Assembly: GCA_945883725.1 (NCBI GenBank)
Contig: CAMCXZ010000010.1
Location: forward strand, 1-39,131
From: Bifidobacterium breve
GTDB taxonomy: Bacteria; Actinomycetota; Actinomycetes; Nanopelagicales; Nanopelagicaceae
Direction: 5' to 3'
DNA: 39,131 bases
Position 1 is the stretch's first letter; each line of letters starts with the position of its first letter. The translations under genes were made by a program, and so were the position numbers. This document shows positions 1-9,839 of the stretch, piece after piece. A model generated the notes under the pieces. It was not told the DNA's origin. It saw only the letters and a program-made list of their open reading frames with translations, and did no database searches.

Positions 1-70
1 AGCACTCGGTGGGTAGCCTTTGCGCACCGATCACGGCAACCGTCGTAATCGCCTTACTCCAACGGATCGT

Positions 71-88
71 CGGGCACGTACCTGCCCG
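71..88 (+). other. 5' leader hairpin before the ABC ATPase gene
   Basis: CGGGCA (71-76) and TGCCCG (83-88) form a perfect 6-bp stem around a 6-nt loop. It ends only a few bases before the purine-rich ribosome binding site AAGGAAG (92-98) of the gene starting at 106. No T-run follows, so it is not a simple terminator. It could stabilise the leader or affect ribosome access. The remaining bases 1-70 show no supportable gene. Confidence 0.4.
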
Positions 89-105
89 GATAAGGAAGAA
101 ATCAA

Positions 106-1185
106 ATGGCAAATGTCGTATTCGACAAAGCATCACGTATCTACCCAGGCACAACTGTGCCTGCAGTTAATGAACTCGAACTCACTGTTAATGATGGTGA
201 ATTTCTCGTTCTAGTTGGTCCTTCAGGTTGCGGTAAATCAACATCACTTCGTATGTTGGCCGGTCTTGAAGAAATCGATGCCGGTCGTATTTTAATCGGT
301 GATCGCGACGTAACAAATGTTGCGCCAAAAGATCGCGACATCGCGATGGTATTCCAGTCATATGCGCTTTACCCACACATGACTGTTGCCGAGAACATGG
401 GCTTCGCCCTAAAGATCGCTGGCAAGCCAAAAGAAGAACGTGAACGTCGCGTTAAAGAAGCAGCAAAGTTGCTCGACCTCGAGCCATACCTAGATCGCAA
501 GCCAAAGGCACTTTCTGGTGGACAACGTCAGCGCGTTGCTATGGGTCGTGCGATTGTTCGCGAACCACAAGTTTTCTTAATGGATGAACCACTTTCAAAC
601 CTTGATGCCAAGTTGCGTGTAGCTACACGTACTCAAATCGCCGCTCTTCAGCGTCGTCTTGGAATCACAACTGTTTATGTAACACACGACCAGGTTGAAG
701 CTATGACTATGGGTGATCGTGTAGCAGTTCTAAAAGATGGTTTCCTACAACAAGTAGATACCCCACGTAATCTTTACGATAATCCAGCAAATGCTTTCGT
801 TGCTGGCTTCATTGGTTCTCCTGCGATGAACTTACTAAATGCCCCTGTTTCAGGTGGGCAAGCAAAGCTAGGCGGATTAACTCTTGCGGTTCCAGCAAGT
901 GCCGGCGCGACAATCACAGTTGGTATTCGTCCAGAAGGCTTCACACCTTCATCTACTGGCTTCGATGTTCTAGTTGAAGTAGTAGAAGAACTTGGTGCTG
1001 ATGCATTCGTATACGGAACTCCAGTTGATTCTTCAGTTAAGTTCGCAAACGTCACTGAAGAAGGCGCTCAAGTAATTGTGCGCTGGGATCCAAAGAATCC
1101 ACCAAAGCCAGGACAGACAATCACTGTTACTGCTAACCCAGCTGCAGTTCACCTATTTAACTCAACAACAGGTGAGCGCATCTAA
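106..1185 (+). CDS. ugpC: Carbohydrate ABC transporter ATP-binding protein (UgpC/MalK/MsmK family)
   Basis: This is the 359-residue ATPase subunit that energises a sugar (or glycerol-phosphate) importer from the cytoplasmic face. The nucleotide-binding domain shows Walker A GPSGCGKST (about 39-47), signature LSGGQRQR, Walker B VFLMDEP and the switch histidine in VYVTHDQ. The C-terminal third (from about residue 235) is the OB/TOBE-like regulatory region of MalK-type ATPases. The length is normal for the family. ATG at 106 follows the ribosome site AAGGAAG. No permease or binding-protein gene is adjacent in this window, so it may be a shared ATPase serving several sugar importers, as MsmK does in other Gram-positives. 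The family is certain; the substrate cannot be read from the sequence, and the symbol names the family rather than a proven glycerol-phosphate role. Confidence 0.9.
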   Translation: MANVVFDKASRIYPGTTVPAVNELELTVNDGEFLVLVGPSGCGKSTSLRMLAGLEEIDAGRILIGDRDVTNVAPKDRDIAMVFQSYALYPHMTVAENMGFALKIAGKPKEERERRVKEAAKLLDLEPYLDRKPKALSGGQRQRVAMGRAIVREPQVFLMDEPLSNLDAKLRVATRTQIAALQRRLGITTVYVTHDQVEAMTMGDRVAVLKDGFLQQVDTPRNLYDNPANAFVAGFIGSPAMNLLNAPVSGGQAKLGGLTLAVPASAGATITVGIRPEGFTPSSTGFDVLVEVVEELGADAFVYGTPVDSSVKFANVTEEGAQVIVRWDPKNPPKPGQTITVTANPAAVHLFNSTTGERI

Positions 1186-1201
1186 TAAAGCTTTAAATAA
1201 G

Positions 1202-1233
1202 AACCCCGCCGGTGTTAATCGGCGGGGTTTTTT
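1202..1233. terminator. Bidirectional intrinsic terminator between ugpC and icd
   Basis: AACCCCGCC (1202-1210) pairs with GGCGGGGTT (1221-1229) around a 10-nt loop and runs into six T's on the + strand. On the - strand the stem is followed by a weaker T-rich stretch. It lies between two convergent genes and probably serves both. Confidence 0.9.
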
Positions 1234-1263
1234 ACTGCTTATCTCAATTAAGCCAAGTACTTA

Positions 1264-1293
1264 TAAGCCATGGCCTTCTAAGCCATTGCCTTC
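1264..1293. repeat. 15-bp tandem duplication across the icd stop codon
   Basis: TAAGCCATGGCCTTC (1264-1278) is followed at once by TAAGCCATTGCCTTC (1279-1293), with one mismatch. The second copy encodes the last residues of icd. The icd TAG (1278-1280) lies at the junction, so the first copy is downstream of the stop and would only be translated on read-through. Confidence 0.75.
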
Positions 1294-2492
1294 TTTAGAT
1301 TCTCGTCAATTGAATTCAAGAATTCTTGGGTGGTTTGGTAAGGAGCTGTCTTGGAAATCAAGAGTGATAAATCCTTTGTCATCTTGCCTTGTTCGACAGT
1401 TTCAATACAAACTCGCTCTAGCGTGTCACAGAACTGAGCTAACTCAGCATTGTTATCAAGCTTTGCGCGGTGGGCTAAGCCACGAGTCCAAGCAAAGATT
1501 GACGCAATTGGATTTGTCGAAGTTGCTTTGCCCTTTTGATGATCACGATAGTGACGAGTCACTGTGCCATGAGCTGCTTCGGATTCAACAATTTTTCCAT
1601 CTGGGGTCATCAAAACCGATGTCATCAAACCAAGTGAACCGTAGCCCTGGGCGACGGTATCTGACTGCACATCTCCGTCGTAGTTCTTACATGCCCAGAC
1701 GTAGCCACCTTCCATACGCAATGACATAGCAACCATGTCATCAATTAGGCGGTGCTCATACCAAATTTCAGCAGCTTCAAATTTTGCCTTGAACTCAGCT
1801 TGGTAAATATCTTCGAAGATATCTTTGAAACGACCATCGTAAGCTTTCAGAATAGTATTCTTAGTTGAAAGATAAACTGGATACTTGCGTTGCAGTCCGT
1901 AGTTGAGTGATGCGCGCGCAAAGTCACGAATAGATTCATCAAGGTTATACATACCCATCGCAACACCAGATGATTTGAAATCATAGACAGTGTGCTCAAT
2001 TGGCGCAGAGCCATCTTCAGGCACAAATGTCATAGTTAATTTACCTGCACTAGGCACCTTGAAATCTGTTGCGCGGTATTGATCACCGAATGCGTGACGG
2101 CCAATAACGATTGGCTTAGTCCAGTGCGGAACTAGACGTGGCACGTTACTAATAATGATTGGTTCTCGGAAAATTACGCCGCCGAGAATATTGCGAACAG
2201 TTCCGTTAGGAGACTTCCACATCTTCTTTAGACCAAATTCTTCAACGCGGGCTTCATCAGGAGTAATGGTTGCGCACTTAATACCAACACCATGCTTCTG
2301 GATTGCGTGAGCTGAATCGATGGTTACCTGGTCATCAGTTGCATCGCGATTTTCCATGCCTAAGTCGTAGTACTCAAGATTCACATCTAGATAAGGCAGA
2401 ATCAAGGAATCCTTGATGAACTGCCAAATGATGCGAGTCATTTCATCGCCATCTAATTCGACAACGGTTCCGACTACTTTGATTTTCGACAT
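1278..2492 (-). CDS. icd: NADP-dependent isocitrate dehydrogenase
   Basis: This 404-residue enzyme oxidises isocitrate to 2-oxoglutarate and CO2 in the TCA cycle, making NADPH. It belongs to the homodimeric, eukaryote-like subfamily and not the large monomeric form found in many actinobacteria. The N-terminal [13 protein letters not shown] and the substrate/phosphate region around [12 protein letters not shown] are characteristic, and the later [11 protein letters not shown] segment belongs to the cofactor site. Full length for the family. It starts 13 nt after the mdh stop, so mdh-icd is probably one transcript ending at the shared terminator near 1202-1233. A 15-bp tandem duplication spans its stop codon. 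Confidence 0.95.
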   Translation of the reverse strand: MSKIKVVGTVVELDGDEMTRIIWQFIKDSLILPYLDVNLEYYDLGMENRDATDDQVTIDSAHAIQKHGVGIKCATITPDEARVEEFGLKKMWKSPNGTVRNILGGVIFREPIIISNVPRLVPHWTKPIVIGRHAFGDQYRATDFKVPSAGKLTMTFVPEDGSAPIEHTVYDFKSSGVAMGMYNLDESIRDFARASLNYGLQRKYPVYLSTKNTILKAYDGRFKDIFEDIYQAEFKAKFEAAEIWYEHRLIDDMVAMSLRMEGGYVWACKNYDGDVQSDTVAQGYGSLGLMTSVLMTPDGKIVESEAAHGTVTRHYRDHQKGKATSTNPIASIFAWTRGLAHRAKLDNNAELAQFCDTLERVCIETVEQGKMTKDLSLLISKTAPYQTTQEFLNSIDENLKKAMA

Positions 2493-2505
2493 TTAAAACG
2501 GCTCC

Positions 2506-3456
2506 TTAAAGAGTTTGAACATCGGCTTGTTTTGCACGAACAGCTTCAGCTGCAACCTTTAGAGCCGCAATTTCAGATTCTGTTAAATCACTTTCCACAA
2601 CTTTCTTAATACCGGTGCGACCGATCTCAGCTTCAACGCCTAAATAAACCCCAGAAATCCCGTATTCACCATCAACCCATGCGCACACTGGCATTACTGC
2701 GCCAGAATCTTCGATTACAGCTTTTGCCATGCGAGCGGCTGCAGCAGAAGGTGCGTAGTAAGCCGAACCAGTTTTAAGAAGTGCGACAACTTCAGCGCCA
2801 CCATTTCGAGTGCGATCAACCAAAGCATCGATATCTGCTTGGGAAAGTAGATCGCTAAGCGGCTTGCCATCTACTGTGCATCGACTTGGTACTGGAACCA
2901 TAGTGTCACCATGTGAACCTAGGGTTAGCGTCTTTACCGATGAAACTTTAACGCCTAGCTTTTCGGCAACATTGTCAGTAAAGCGAGCGGTATCTAACAT
3001 GCCAGCTTGACCGATTACGCGATGCTTTGGAAAACCTGTTGCTAATTGAGCAAGTGCGGTCATTTCATCAAGTGGATTTGAAACCACGATGATTACGGCA
3101 TTTGGAGAATGCTTGGCAATATTTTCAGCCACCCCGCGAACGATGCCAGCGTTTACATCAATGAGGTCCATGCGGCTCATGCCTGGCTTACGTGGAAGTC
3201 CGGCAGTAATTACTACTACATCTGAATTTGCAGTTGCTTCGTAGCCAGCGCCATCAGCAGTTGTGGTTGCACCAATAATTTTTGTTTCGAAACCTTCAAT
3301 TGAACGAGATTGATTCATATCAAGTGCCAAACCTTCTGGCTTGCCTTCGAGAATATCTGTGAGAACTACAGTGTCGAAAATGTTGTATTCAGCTAAGCGC
3401 ATTGCGGTGGTTGAACCATAGAATCCGGCGCCTACGACTGTTACTTTTCTACTCAT
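2506..3456 (-). CDS. mdh: Malate dehydrogenase (LDH-like)
   Basis: This 316-residue enzyme oxidises malate to oxaloacetate with NAD in the TCA cycle. The Rossmann motif GAGFYG is at about residues 9-14. The substrate loop reads PRKPGMSRMDL, with the arginine pattern that favours malate over lactate, and the catalytic histidine is in GSHGDTMVP. It matches the lactate-dehydrogenase-like type III malate dehydrogenases. A ribosome binding site AGGAG lies just before the ATG at 3456. The gene lies downstream of folD and a small membrane protein gene and upstream of icd, a common actinobacterial arrangement. Confidence 0.94.
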   Translation of the reverse strand: MSRKVTVVGAGFYGSTTAMRLAEYNIFDTVVLTDILEGKPEGLALDMNQSRSIEGFETKIIGATTTADGAGYEATANSDVVVITAGLPRKPGMSRMDLIDVNAGIVRGVAENIAKHSPNAVIIVVSNPLDEMTALAQLATGFPKHRVIGQAGMLDTARFTDNVAEKLGVKVSSVKTLTLGSHGDTMVPVPSRCTVDGKPLSDLLSQADIDALVDRTRNGGAEVVALLKTGSAYYAPSAAAARMAKAVIEDSGAVMPVCAWVDGEYGISGVYLGVEAEIGRTGIKKVVESDLTESEIAALKVAAEAVRAKQADVQTL

Positions 3457-3503
3457 TTGCAGTTCTCCTGAATGTAAGAAATATCTTGAGGTCGAGGTAA
3501 ATC

Positions 3504-3719
3504 CTAGCGCCCACGCGGAAGTGCTACCGCCAGCACAAAGAGGCTGATCGAAATAGCTAGCGGCAGAAAGAGTTCAATTTTGCGTTGCCCACGCTGCGAA
3601 ATGGCAAAAAGACCAGTACCTGCTGCGATTAAAAGTGATCCAGTTCGCACTAATCCGAGTGCTCCTGTCACTACGCCGGCAGCCACGAATGCGTAGGCAG
3701 AATAGGAAATTACTCGCAT
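3504..3719 (-). CDS. Small membrane protein, DUF3017-like
   Basis: This is a 71-residue, very hydrophobic protein with about two to three predicted membrane segments (near residues 5-22, 27-40 and 50-66) separated by a basic patch (SQRGQRK). It overlaps the end of folD by 10 nt and precedes mdh. In actinobacteria a small DUF3017 membrane protein is commonly encoded between folD and mdh, so I assign it to that family from size, hydrophobicity and position. No function is known to me, and the sequence has no catalytic motif. Confidence 0.7.
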   Translation of the reverse strand: MRVISYSAYAFVAAGVVTGALGLVRTGSLLIAAGTGLFAISQRGQRKIELFLPLAISISLFVLAVALPRGR

Positions 3720-4552
3720 GCCTCAACCACATTGGTAAGTAACATCGCTCGGGTCATTGGCCCAACACCGCCAGGCATTGGCGCAATATCTGCAGCAACT
3801 TCGAAAACATCAGGGTGAACATCACCCAACAGACCAGTATCAGTGCGCGAGATTCCGACATCTAGAACAGTGGCACCTGGCTTAATCATTTGGGCAGTTA
3901 GAAAATGTGCTTTGCCAATTGCCGCAACCACAATGTCAGCTTGCTTAACATGCTTAGCTAAATCCTTAGTACCAGTATGCGTCAAAGTGACTGTGGCATT
4001 TTCTTCTTTGCGACTGAGTAATAAACCTAATGGGCGACCAACAGTTAAGCCACGACCGATTACACAAACTTCAGCCCCCGCAATAGCAACTTCGTAATGG
4101 CGTAACAACGCGACGATGCCTCTTGGTGTGCACGGTAACGGTGCTGCGTAGCCACTTACTAATCGACCGAGATTCATTGGGTGTAATCCGTCGGCATCTT
4201 TGGCCGGATCAATTGCTTCGAGAATCACTTGGGCATTGATGCCGCTTGGCAATGGCAGTTGAACGATGTAACCAGTGCATTCTTTCGCCGAATTTAAATC
4301 TTTTATCGCAGCCATTACATCTGCCTGCGTAGCTGTTGCTGGAAGATCAACCCGGATTGAATTAATACCAACTTCTTGGCAATCGCGATGCTTGCCGGCA
4401 ACGTAGGAATGTGAACCTGGATCATCGCCAACAAGGACGGTACCTAAACCTGGTGTAATTCCGCGAGCTTTTAGAGCTTCGGTACGAGTGCGCAGATCTG
4501 CTTTAACTATTGTGGCTAAAGCTTTGCCATCTAATATCCGTGCTTTATGCAT
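3710..4552 (-). CDS. folD: Bifunctional methylenetetrahydrofolate dehydrogenase / methenyltetrahydrofolate cyclohydrolase
   Basis: FolD interconverts 5,10-methylene-THF and 10-formyl-THF, the formyl donor used by PurN and PurH encoded just upstream. The 280-residue product beginning [10 protein letters not shown] has catalytic Tyr50 and Lys54 in SYVAGK, and the conserved [11 protein letters not shown] and [10 protein letters not shown] segments. An ATG at 4591 would add 13 residues unlike the family and lengthen the overlap with purH, so I choose the ATG at 4552. That gives an 8-nt overlap with the purH stop (ATGCATAA). No clear ribosome binding site precedes this ATG, so translational coupling to purH is likely. 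Confidence 0.93.
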   Translation of the reverse strand: MHKARILDGKALATIVKADLRTRTEALKARGITPGLGTVLVGDDPGSHSYVAGKHRDCQEVGINSIRVDLPATATQADVMAAIKDLNSAKECTGYIVQLPLPSGINAQVILEAIDPAKDADGLHPMNLGRLVSGYAAPLPCTPRGIVALLRHYEVAIAGAEVCVIGRGLTVGRPLGLLLSRKEENATVTLTHTGTKDLAKHVKQADIVVAAIGKAHFLTAQMIKPGATVLDVGISRTDTGLLGDVHPDVFEVAADIAPMPGGVGPMTRAMLLTNVVEACE

Positions 4553-6089
4553 GGGAGAAGTGTCTTGTACTAGTGAAGAACATTGCAACATTGGCCGCTT
4601 TTGCTGCTGCGATTACTTCCTCATCGCGCACACTGCCACCAGGTTGGACTACTGCGACAACCCCTGCATCAATCAAAATCTGTAAGCCATCGGCAAATGG
4701 GAAAAAAGCATCACTGGCTGCGACGCAACCAGCCACACGAACACCGGCCCGATCTACTGCTAATTTGGCCGAATCCACCCGATTAACTTGGCCCATTCCG
4801 ATTCCAACAGCAGCGCTATCTTTAGCAAGCAAGATGGCATTGCTCTTCACGGCGCGAACTGATCGCCAAGCAAATTCTAAATCTTTCAATGTTTGTACAC
4901 TGACCAGATCTCCAGATACTTGTACCCAATTAACTGCGCTATCACCAGGTGCATCAATCAAATCACTTTCTTGTAGCAGTGCTCCACCAGATACCGGGCG
5001 CAACTCAAGTGGGTTTATAGAAGTCAAATCGCATGTAAGAATTCGAATCGATGGTTTCTTCATTAATACTTCTAATGCATCAGCATCAAATGCGGGCGCA
5101 ATTACAACTTCGGTAAACATCTTGGAAAGAGGTTCAGCCATTGCTAAATCAACTTTGCGATTAGCGGCAACTACTCCCCCAAATGCTGAAACTGGATCGC
5201 ATTCGTGTGCCTTTAAGTAGGCAGCTGAAATGTCTGCACCTGTCGCGATGCCGCAAGGATTGGCATGTTTGATAATCGCAACAGCTGGGTCGCTGTGGTC
5301 TAACGCGGCACGCCATGCGGCATCAGCATCGGTGTAATTATTAAATGACATCTCTTTGCCGTGGAGTTGCTCGGCACCAACGATTCCGTGCCCAGTTGAT
5401 TTATAGATTACGGCGCTTTGATGCGGGTTCTCGCCATAGCGCAAAGTGTTCTCGCGGCGATAGATAGAACCAAACCAATTTGGTAACTTATCGGCCGCAC
5501 CTTGTTGACCTAGCCAATTCGCAATCGTTAAATCGTATTCGGCAGTAGTTCTAAAAACTTCAAGCGCCAACTGTTGGCGTTCTTCATTAGTAAAGCCACC
5601 GGCTGCTAAAGCGCCGAGTAATTGGTCGTACTGTGAAGTCTGGCTAATTACGGCCACTGAACCATGATTCTTAGCCGCACCCCGCAACATCGAGGGCCCG
5701 CCAATATCAATCTGTTCGATCGCCTCAGCAAAGGTGGCACCGGCAGCAATAGTTGCGGCAAATGGATAGAGATTGATAATCACTAAATCAAACGGTGCAA
5801 TATCAAGTTCTGCAATGGCTGCTAAATGTTCTGGATTATTCTGATCAGCCAAGATGCCAGAGTGCACTCTTGGGTGCAGCGTCTTAACGCGCCCACCCAT
5901 AATTTCAGGAAAACCCGTGTAGTCACTAACTTCAGTAACTGCAATACCGGCGGCAGCTAAATTTGCCGCAGTCGAACCGGTAGAAAGTATTTCAACTCCA
6001 GCCTTGCTAAGTGCTGCACCAATTTCAAGTAAGCGATCTTTATCGTAAACGCTTAGTAACGCGCGACGGATCGGTTTGCAATTGCTCAT
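4545..6089 (-). CDS. purH: Bifunctional AICAR formyltransferase / IMP cyclohydrolase
   Basis: PurH carries out the last two steps of de novo purine synthesis: formyl transfer to AICAR and ring closure to IMP. The 514-residue length is normal. The N-terminal MGS-like cyclohydrolase domain (about 1-190) contains ILSTGSTA and [11 protein letters not shown]. The C-terminal transformylase domain contains the conserved KHANPCG and ends with the typical [11 protein letters not shown] region. It lies between purN and folD on the same strand, placing both formyl-THF users beside the enzyme that supplies or recycles the cofactor. Confidence 0.96.
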   Translation of the reverse strand: MSNCKPIRRALLSVYDKDRLLEIGAALSKAGVEILSTGSTAANLAAAGIAVTEVSDYTGFPEIMGGRVKTLHPRVHSGILADQNNPEHLAAIAELDIAPFDLVIINLYPFAATIAAGATFAEAIEQIDIGGPSMLRGAAKNHGSVAVISQTSQYDQLLGALAAGGFTNEERQQLALEVFRTTAEYDLTIANWLGQQGAADKLPNWFGSIYRRENTLRYGENPHQSAVIYKSTGHGIVGAEQLHGKEMSFNNYTDADAAWRAALDHSDPAVAIIKHANPCGIATGADISAAYLKAHECDPVSAFGGVVAANRKVDLAMAEPLSKMFTEVVIAPAFDADALEVLMKKPSIRILTCDLTSINPLELRPVSGGALLQESDLIDAPGDSAVNWVQVSGDLVSVQTLKDLEFAWRSVRAVKSNAILLAKDSAAVGIGMGQVNRVDSAKLAVDRAGVRVAGCVAASDAFFPFADGLQILIDAGVVAVVQPGGSVRDEEVIAAAKAANVAMFFTSTRHFSHA

Positions 6090-6104
6090 TAACTGCGCTG
6101 CCTT

Positions 6105-6653
6105 CTACTTTAGCTCGGCCAAAATTTGCGGAATGGTCGCAACGATGAGACCGCGTTCGATAATCTTAATGCGTTCGTGCAGAGATTCCTCGGTATCAGT
6201 TGGCATGATCTCTATGCGTTCCTGTGCGATGACATCGCCGGTATCAACTCCCTCATCAACCCAATGAATGGTCGTGCCGGTTTGGGTGGCCCCGGCAGCC
6301 AGAGCATCTCGCACGGCATGAGCCCCTGGGAAAAGTGGCAATAACGCTGGGTGACTATTAATCACTTTAAAAGTCTGCACAAATTGCGGTGACAAGATGC
6401 GCATAAAGCCAGCGCTGACAACTAAATCCGGCTGATACTTTGTCACTAGTGAGAGCAGCTCTTGATCCCAGATCGCACGGTCACCAACAAGCTCTAGTAA
6501 TTCAACTTTGATTCCGAATTCATTCGCAACTCCAATTACTTTGGCAGCAGACTGATCACAGATAAGAGCGGCAATCTCGTAGCCCTTGTCAGCGGCGAAG
6601 ATTGCCCGAGCTAAGGTGCCCGATCCGCTGGCCAGAATTACGACTTTCTTCAT
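6105..6653 (-). CDS. purN: Phosphoribosylglycinamide formyltransferase
   Basis: PurN transfers the formyl group of 10-formyl-THF to GAR, the third step of purine synthesis. At 182 residues it is slightly short but complete. Visible motifs are the N-terminal LASGSGTL phosphate-binding loop, the catalytic INSHPALLPLFPG stretch, and DEGVDTGDVI with the conserved aspartate. It overlaps the stop codon of the membrane protein gene at 6650-7729 by 4 nt (ATGA), and purH follows after 15 nt, so these are probably co-transcribed. Confidence 0.94.
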   Translation of the reverse strand: MKKVVILASGSGTLARAIFAADKGYEIAALICDQSAAKVIGVANEFGIKVELLELVGDRAIWDQELLSLVTKYQPDLVVSAGFMRILSPQFVQTFKVINSHPALLPLFPGAHAVRDALAAGATQTGTTIHWVDEGVDTGDVIAQERIEIMPTDTEESLHERIKIIERGLIVATIPQILAELK

Positions 6654-7729
6654 CTGGCTCGATCTAACCGCGGCAGAACTCTCGCCAAACCAATGCCTAT
6701 GGCCATTTCCACGCCAATGGCTAAGGTTACTTTCCAGATAGAAACGCCAACAGCGCTAAGCGCTTCGGTCATTAAAGATCCACTTGCGGCCCAACTAATA
6801 AAGGCAATTGCCAACAGAACTAAGGTGAAAGTCTGCCAAAGAACTTCCGGCCGCTGATTTAGCGTCCAACTAGTTAAAGCAACACCGGCTGCAACAAAAA
6901 ATAGAATTGCGATTAGCGCCCAATGAAATTTTCCAGTTGGCAGAGCGCCCAATATTGGTAGCGCTGGAATCTCGGGGACTATATATGACAGCGGTGAAAT
7001 TATGGTTTCGTTACCAACTCCAAAACCAACGCCGGCAAAATAACCTATGGTTGCAACAGCAGCATTTGGCAAATAGAGGACATTTAATATCAGAAGTAGT
7101 AATCCACCCAAAATTCCTGGCTCAAGGACTTGAGTTAAATCTTTAACGGTTGCCAAATTGACCAGTAACGAAATACCTAGAACTAGGAATGCCAGACCTA
7201 AGAATGCGGCAATGATGCGGGTGGCAAAGAAAATTGGTTGGGATGAAACTTTTCGACGTTCGGCACTTAATACCGAAAGTGTCACAATCGGAATTGTTAC
7301 AAGTGGCGTTAAATACCAAACCGGTTTAACGGCATCGGTTGTAACAAAGAAAGCGATGGCAGCAGTGATGCCTGCGTACCAAGTAACAAATAGAGTGCGC
7401 GCTAACGCAACGCTTTGATAATCGTTATCTAACCGTTCGATACTACGTTTGAAACCACTGCGAATTGCCAAAATTGGAAATACCAAAGCGCCCAGCGGTA
7501 GGTAAGTTAACCAGCCAGCGGCGGCACCTTCAGAGAGGGTTAAGTTAAAAGCTAAATGATGTGCGCCAAGCCAAAGCCAAATCGCAGCTCGAACTGGATC
7601 AGAAGTATTTCCATTTGTGCTGCCAGCTGTTGCCCAAGCAATTAGAGAAAGAAAGGCGATCGGTAGAAGAACAACTGAAATACTGCGTACAACTTGAGCC
7701 AACGTGACCGCAAGGACTCGTTGGAACAT
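6650..7729 (-). CDS. Polytopic membrane protein, DUF6350/PerM-like
   Basis: This is a 359-residue integral membrane protein with roughly eight to ten hydrophobic segments spread over its whole length and no recognisable catalytic motif. It lies between sucD and purN. In Mycobacterium tuberculosis the same neighbourhood (sucC, sucD, perM, purN, purH) carries PerM, a DUF6350 protein linked to cell division and stress survival. The assignment rests mainly on position, size and topology. A role in division or envelope maintenance is an extrapolation from PerM. Confidence 0.65.
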   Translation of the reverse strand: MFQRVLAVTLAQVVRSISVVLLPIAFLSLIAWATAGSTNGNTSDPVRAAIWLWLGAHHLAFNLTLSEGAAAGWLTYLPLGALVFPILAIRSGFKRSIERLDNDYQSVALARTLFVTWYAGITAAIAFFVTTDAVKPVWYLTPLVTIPIVTLSVLSAERRKVSSQPIFFATRIIAAFLGLAFLVLGISLLVNLATVKDLTQVLEPGILGGLLLLILNVLYLPNAAVATIGYFAGVGFGVGNETIISPLSYIVPEIPALPILGALPTGKFHWALIAILFFVAAGVALTSWTLNQRPEVLWQTFTLVLLAIAFISWAASGSLMTEALSAVGVSIWKVTLAIGVEMAIGIGLARVLPRLDRAR

Positions 7730-7734
7730 TGTTG

Positions 7735-8616
7735 TTAGCGGCCCAAAATGGCGCGCAATAGACGCGCCGTTTCACTTGGGGTTTGACCCACTTTAACGCC
7801 AGCTGCTTCAAGAGCATCTTTCTTTGCTTGCGCTGTTCCAGATGAACCCGAAACGATTGCACCGGCGTGACCCATGGTCTTGCCTTCAGGCGCTGTGAAG
7901 CCAGCAACATAACCAACCACTGGTTTAGTTACATACTCGGCAATAAATGCAGCGGCGCGCTCTTCAGCATCGCCACCAATTTCACCAATCATCACGATCG
8001 CTTCGGTTTCTGGATCATCTTGGAATGCTCGTAAGCAATCGATGTGCGTAGTGCCAACAACTGGGTCGCCACCTATGCCGACAGCAGTGCTAAAACCAAT
8101 ATCACGAAGTTCGAACATCATTTGGTAGGTAAGAGTTCCGGACTTGGAAACTAAACCAATTGGTCCAGCACTTGCGATATTCGCCGGAATGATTCCGACA
8201 TTTGACTTACCGGGACTAATTAAACCTGGGCAGTTTGGCCCAATAATGCGAGTAGTTCCTTTAGTTAATGAGTGAGCATAAAAGCTAGCTGAATCATGAA
8301 CTGGAATTCCTTCGGTGATAATAACTACAAGTGGCATCGCAGCATCAATTGCATCGACAACTGCGGCCTTGGCAAACTTAGGTGGTACGAAAATTACTGA
8401 AACATTGGCACCGGTTGCCGCCATTGCTTCACCAACAGTATTAAAGACCGGCAGATTGTGGCCATCAATTTCAACAGATTGGCCACCCTTACCTGGCGTT
8501 ACGCCACCGACAACCTTAGAACCTGATGCCAACATGCGACGAGTGTGCTTAGTTCCTTCCGAACCAGTCATACCTTGAACGATAATTTTAGAATCAGCGT
8601 TAATGAAGATCGACAT
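7735..8616 (-). CDS. sucD: Succinyl-CoA ligase, alpha subunit
   Basis: This subunit carries the phosphohistidine and binds CoA in the TCA-cycle enzyme that converts succinyl-CoA to succinate with formation of ATP or GTP. The 293-residue protein begins with [20 protein letters not shown] and ends with the active-site histidine (about residue 250) in [11 protein letters not shown]. The middle contains the conserved [13 protein letters not shown]. It starts immediately after the sucC stop, so the two subunits are translated in step. The membrane protein gene follows only 5 nt downstream. Confidence 0.96.
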   Translation of the reverse strand: MSIFINADSKIIVQGMTGSEGTKHTRRMLASGSKVVGGVTPGKGGQSVEIDGHNLPVFNTVGEAMAATGANVSVIFVPPKFAKAAVVDAIDAAMPLVVIITEGIPVHDSASFYAHSLTKGTTRIIGPNCPGLISPGKSNVGIIPANIASAGPIGLVSKSGTLTYQMMFELRDIGFSTAVGIGGDPVVGTTHIDCLRAFQDDPETEAIVMIGEIGGDAEERAAAFIAEYVTKPVVGYVAGFTAPEGKTMGHAGAIVSGSSGTAQAKKDALEAAGVKVGQTPSETARLLRAILGR

Positions 8617-9780
8617 TTACTTAGCCGCCAATTCTGCTGCACGATTGGCAGCGCCATCCATAGTGTCTAGCTGTTCTATAAGCGGGTGCGCAGCTGCCGT
8701 CAAAATTGCCCGACCTTCAGCAACATTGTTGCCATCTAGGCGAACCACAATTGGCTTGGTGGCCTGTGCGCCAAGTAATTCGAGGGCTTGCACGATGCCA
8801 TTTGCTACCGCGTCGCACGAAGTGATGCCGCCGAAAACATTTACGAACACGCTCTTTACATCTTTATCACCCAAGATAATTGAGAGGCCATCGGCCATAA
8901 CTTGAGCAGAGGCACCGCCACCAATATCTAGGAAGTTTGCTGGGCGAACGCCACCGAATTTTTCGCCGGCATAAGCAACCACATCAAGTGTGCTCATTAC
9001 TAGGCCCGCACCATTACCGATAATGCCTACTTGGCCTTCAAGCTTTACATAGTTCAAATTCTTTGCTTTTGCTGCAGCCTCGAGTGCGTTCTCTGCTGCT
9101 TGATCAACAAGTGCTTCGTGCTCTGGATGACGGAAACCAGCATTTTCATCAAGAGTTACTTTGCCATCGAGTGCGATGATCTTGCCATCAGAAGTTTTAA
9201 CTAGTGGGTTGACTTCAACAAGTGTGGCATCTTCAGAAACAAATGTTTCCCAAAGCTTTACCAGAACTGCTGAAACTTGGTCAGCTACATCGGCTGGGAA
9301 TTTTGCGCTTGCGATAATTTCAGTAGCGCGCGCTAAGTCAATACCCACATTGGAATCAACTGGAATCTTTGCTAACTTTTCAGGTGCTGTGTGAGCTACT
9401 TCTTCAATTTCCATGCCGCCGGCAACAGATGCCATAACTAAGAAAGTGCGGTTGGAACGATCGAGCAGTATTGCTAAGTAATATTCAGATTCAATTGGCG
9501 CAGCCGCTGCAATCATTACAGTGCGAACTTCGTGCCCCTTTATATCCATACCTAAAATTGCGCTAGCTTTTTCGCGAGCATCAGCAGGATCAACAGCTAG
9601 CTTCACGCCGCCAGCTTTTCCGCGGCCACCAACTTTTACCTGGGCTTTAACGACAACTTTGCCACCAATTTTTACTGCGGCTGCTTCGGCTTCATCAGCC
9701 GTTGTTGCGATCTCAGCTGGCAGAACTGGTACGCCATGCTTTTCAAAAAGATCGCGAGCTTGGTATTCGTATAAATCCAC
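8617..9780 (-). CDS. sucC: Succinyl-CoA ligase [ADP-forming], beta subunit
   Basis: The beta subunit has an N-terminal ATP-grasp domain and supplies the nucleotide site of succinyl-CoA ligase. The 387-residue product opens with [19 protein letters not shown] and shows [25 protein letters not shown], and the glycine-rich [12 protein letters not shown] and FLDIGGGA segments of the C-terminal ligase domain. The start codon is GTG at 9780. The length is typical. It is probably the first gene of the sucC-sucD-perM-like-purN-purH-folD series; 59 nt separate it from pcrA. Confidence 0.95.
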   Translation of the reverse strand: MDLYEYQARDLFEKHGVPVLPAEIATTADEAEAAAVKIGGKVVVKAQVKVGGRGKAGGVKLAVDPADAREKASAILGMDIKGHEVRTVMIAAAAPIESEYYLAILLDRSNRTFLVMASVAGGMEIEEVAHTAPEKLAKIPVDSNVGIDLARATEIIASAKFPADVADQVSAVLVKLWETFVSEDATLVEVNPLVKTSDGKIIALDGKVTLDENAGFRHPEHEALVDQAAENALEAAAKAKNLNYVKLEGQVGIIGNGAGLVMSTLDVVAYAGEKFGGVRPANFLDIGGGASAQVMADGLSIILGDKDVKSVFVNVFGGITSCDAVANGIVQALELLGAQATKPIVVRLDGNNVAEGRAILTAAAHPLIEQLDTMDGAANRAAELAAK

Positions 9781-9839
9781 TAGTTGACCGCTTTCATTTT
9801 TACTAAAGAGCGCGAAGGCCGCGAGAAACCTACCTAATA

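Noticed and set aside
1076-1729. A 217-residue + strand reading frame over the end of ugpC and the 3' part of icd
   Set aside because: It spans a strong terminator, has no ribosome site, and lies antisense to a well-conserved icd.
4510-5220. A 236-residue + strand reading frame antisense to folD/purH
   Set aside because: The opposite strand carries highly conserved PurH; the + frame is low-complexity Ala/Thr/Ser typical of antisense shadows.
9785-9839. A GC-rich CGCG inverted repeat between pcrA and sucC as a terminator
   Set aside because: The stem is only about 4 bp and lacks a convincing T-run.
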